From Prolixibacteraceae bacterium (GTDB taxonomy: Bacteria; Bacteroidota; Bacteroidia; Bacteroidales; Prolixibacteraceae), in NCBI GenBank assembly GCA_027858145.1, contig JAQIDF010000327.1, positions 1 through 7,167 on the forward strand: a DNA stretch of 7,167 bases, in the 5' to 3' direction. Below, piece after piece: positions 6,702 to 7,167 of this stretch. Below the pieces are notes generated by a model. That model saw nothing but the letters and a program-made list of their open reading frames with translations. It made no database searches and was not told where the DNA came from. Every line of letters starts with the position of its first letter. Positions within the stretch are counted from its first letter, which is position 1. Both the position numbers and the translations under genes were made by a program.

Positions 6702-6862
6702 GCAATTTTTTCGATGCATACAGCTTAATTTTGCTTCCATAGTGTTATGGATGAAACTAGCATGATCAGCTAGCTGAATACCACATATGATTACCCCTGT
6801 GTATTGGGGGTGAGTTCCCTTGAAACAATCGGGTAAGCTATGAACCACTTTTGAAAATTATA

Positions 6863-7167
6863 ACGAATGGATAAGATTATTATGTGTCCACCCCAATTAT
6901 GAAGTGATACCGTACACCTAAACGAAAAGCATTGACTATTATTGGGGCGATAACGGGTACATTGCTTGCTATATTTGGATTTTACGATTGGCTTGTACCT
7001 TATCAGAATTTTTTGGGAACATTTATACCACCAGTTGGTGGAATTATTATGGCCGACTTTTTTTATAAACACCGCGGCAGATATCCAAAATTAGAATCTA
7101 CGAAAATCAGGTCTTTTAACATTGCCGGAATATTGGGTTATATTATCGGGGTAGTCATAGCCATTTA
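6863..7167 (+). pseudogene. CodB-like (NCS1) cytosine/purine permease, decayed C-terminal remnant, continues past window
   Basis: From 6908 the frame reads RTPKRKALTII, then GAITGTLLAIFGFYDWLVP, the conserved IPPVGGIIMADFF block (from 7025) and a hydrophobic helix ending at the window edge. This matches the last third of CodB, a 12-helix inner-membrane cytosine:proton symporter of the NCS1 family (about 420 aa), from around residue 300. The frame is closed by TGA at 6905 and TAA at 6872. Upstream codons in the same frame (TNG-stop-DYYVSTPIMK-stop) line up without gaps with the TNDNALYASGLGFAN stretch I recall from E. coli CodB, with the stops at asparagine positions. That suggests point decay rather than a clean break. 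No permease sequence is recognisable before about 6855 and there is no plausible start with a leader. The left boundary is therefore approximate. A sequencing error at one stop would not rescue the gene, since the first two-thirds is absent. Confidence 0.72.

Larger units (their letters stand above)
6335..6860. other. Intergenic region without a supported gene
   Basis: About 525 bp in which I see no credible coding sequence on either strand. The short open frames around 6660-6848 and 6791-7072 on the minus strand have no recognisable motifs, and the second is a shadow of the permease remnant. The region holds a palindrome near the amidotransferase start, CCCCAAAA/TTTTGGGG arms at 6468-6475 and 6529-6536, the palindrome GGAGCTCC (6491-6498), a run of degenerate 7-bp repeats (6583-6618), the stem-loop element at 6654-6701, and a 12-bp palindrome TCAGCTAGCTGA (6766-6777). 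Part of it may be the badly decayed front of the permease gene that follows. Confidence 0.6.

Noticed and set aside
6778..6840. Further permease homology upstream of 6855 (IPHMITPV resembling the CodB IAQGLLLP stretch)
   Set aside because: The spacing to the next recognisable block is about 28 nt too long and the match needs several substitutions, so it is not distinguishable from chance by eye.
6803..6897. Inverted arms ATTGGGGGTG (6803-6812) and CACCCCAAT (6889-6897) as ends of a mobile element
   Set aside because: The arms are short and differ by one G, the 76-nt interior has no element-like content, and no target duplication is seen.
6660..7072. Small minus-strand ORFs of 62 and 93 codons
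   Set aside because: No recognisable motif. One covers the palindromic repeat and the other is antisense to the clearly permease-like plus frame.
1..7167. Defence system, CRISPR array, toxin-antitoxin pair, insertion sequence, tRNA or rRNA
   Set aside because: No repeats with regular spacers, no transposase or effector motifs, and no RNA-gene structures were found. The coding content is a kinase, an envelope lipoprotein, nitrogen metabolism and a transporter remnant.

Overview
The window looks like an ordinary chromosomal stretch of a Bacteroidota species, perhaps a marine or anaerobic member of the Bacteroidales/Marinilabiliales (the order is inference). Four signs point that way. There is a Bacteroides-type glutamine synthetase III. 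There is a PorE-like lipoprotein with TPR, beta-propeller, CRD and OmpA parts. Start codons lack Shine-Dalgarno sequences and sit behind A/T-rich leaders. One good match to the Bacteroidota promoter (-33 TTG, -7 TAnnTTTG) is present.

Layout from left to right. (1) 1-969, plus strand: the C-terminal 322 residues of a PAS sensor histidine kinase whose start lies outside the window. (2) 972-2963, minus strand: a 663-residue outer-membrane lipoprotein resembling PorE of the type IX secretion system. It converges on the kinase with only 2 bp between the stop codons. (3) 2964-3237: an intergenic region with a 7-bp hairpin in the porE-like leader and a strong intrinsic terminator (about 3168-3206) for the next gene. 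(4) 3238-5424, minus strand: glnN, a complete 728-residue glutamine synthetase III. (5) 5425-5644: the glnN control region, with a promoter, a 9-bp dyad over its -33 element, and a leader that may fold. (6) 5645-6334, minus strand: a 229-residue stand-alone class I glutamine amidotransferase with an intact Cys-His-Glu triad. (7) 6335-about 6860: non-coding sequence with degenerate 7-bp tandem repeats and a palindromic element that could belong to a dispersed family. (8) About 6863-7167, plus strand: the C-terminal part of a CodB-like cytosine/purine permease, closed off upstream by in-frame stops and so probably a decayed pseudogene. It runs off the right edge.

The genes do not form one obvious system. 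The clearest functional pairing is glnN, which makes glutamine, with the upstream same-strand amidotransferase, which is expected to hydrolyse it. Each seems to have its own transcription signals. I found no mobile element, CRISPR array, tRNA or rRNA, and no convincing undescribed multi-gene system. The items most worth following up are the permease remnant, the dyad at the glnN promoter and the palindromic repeat at 6654-6701.
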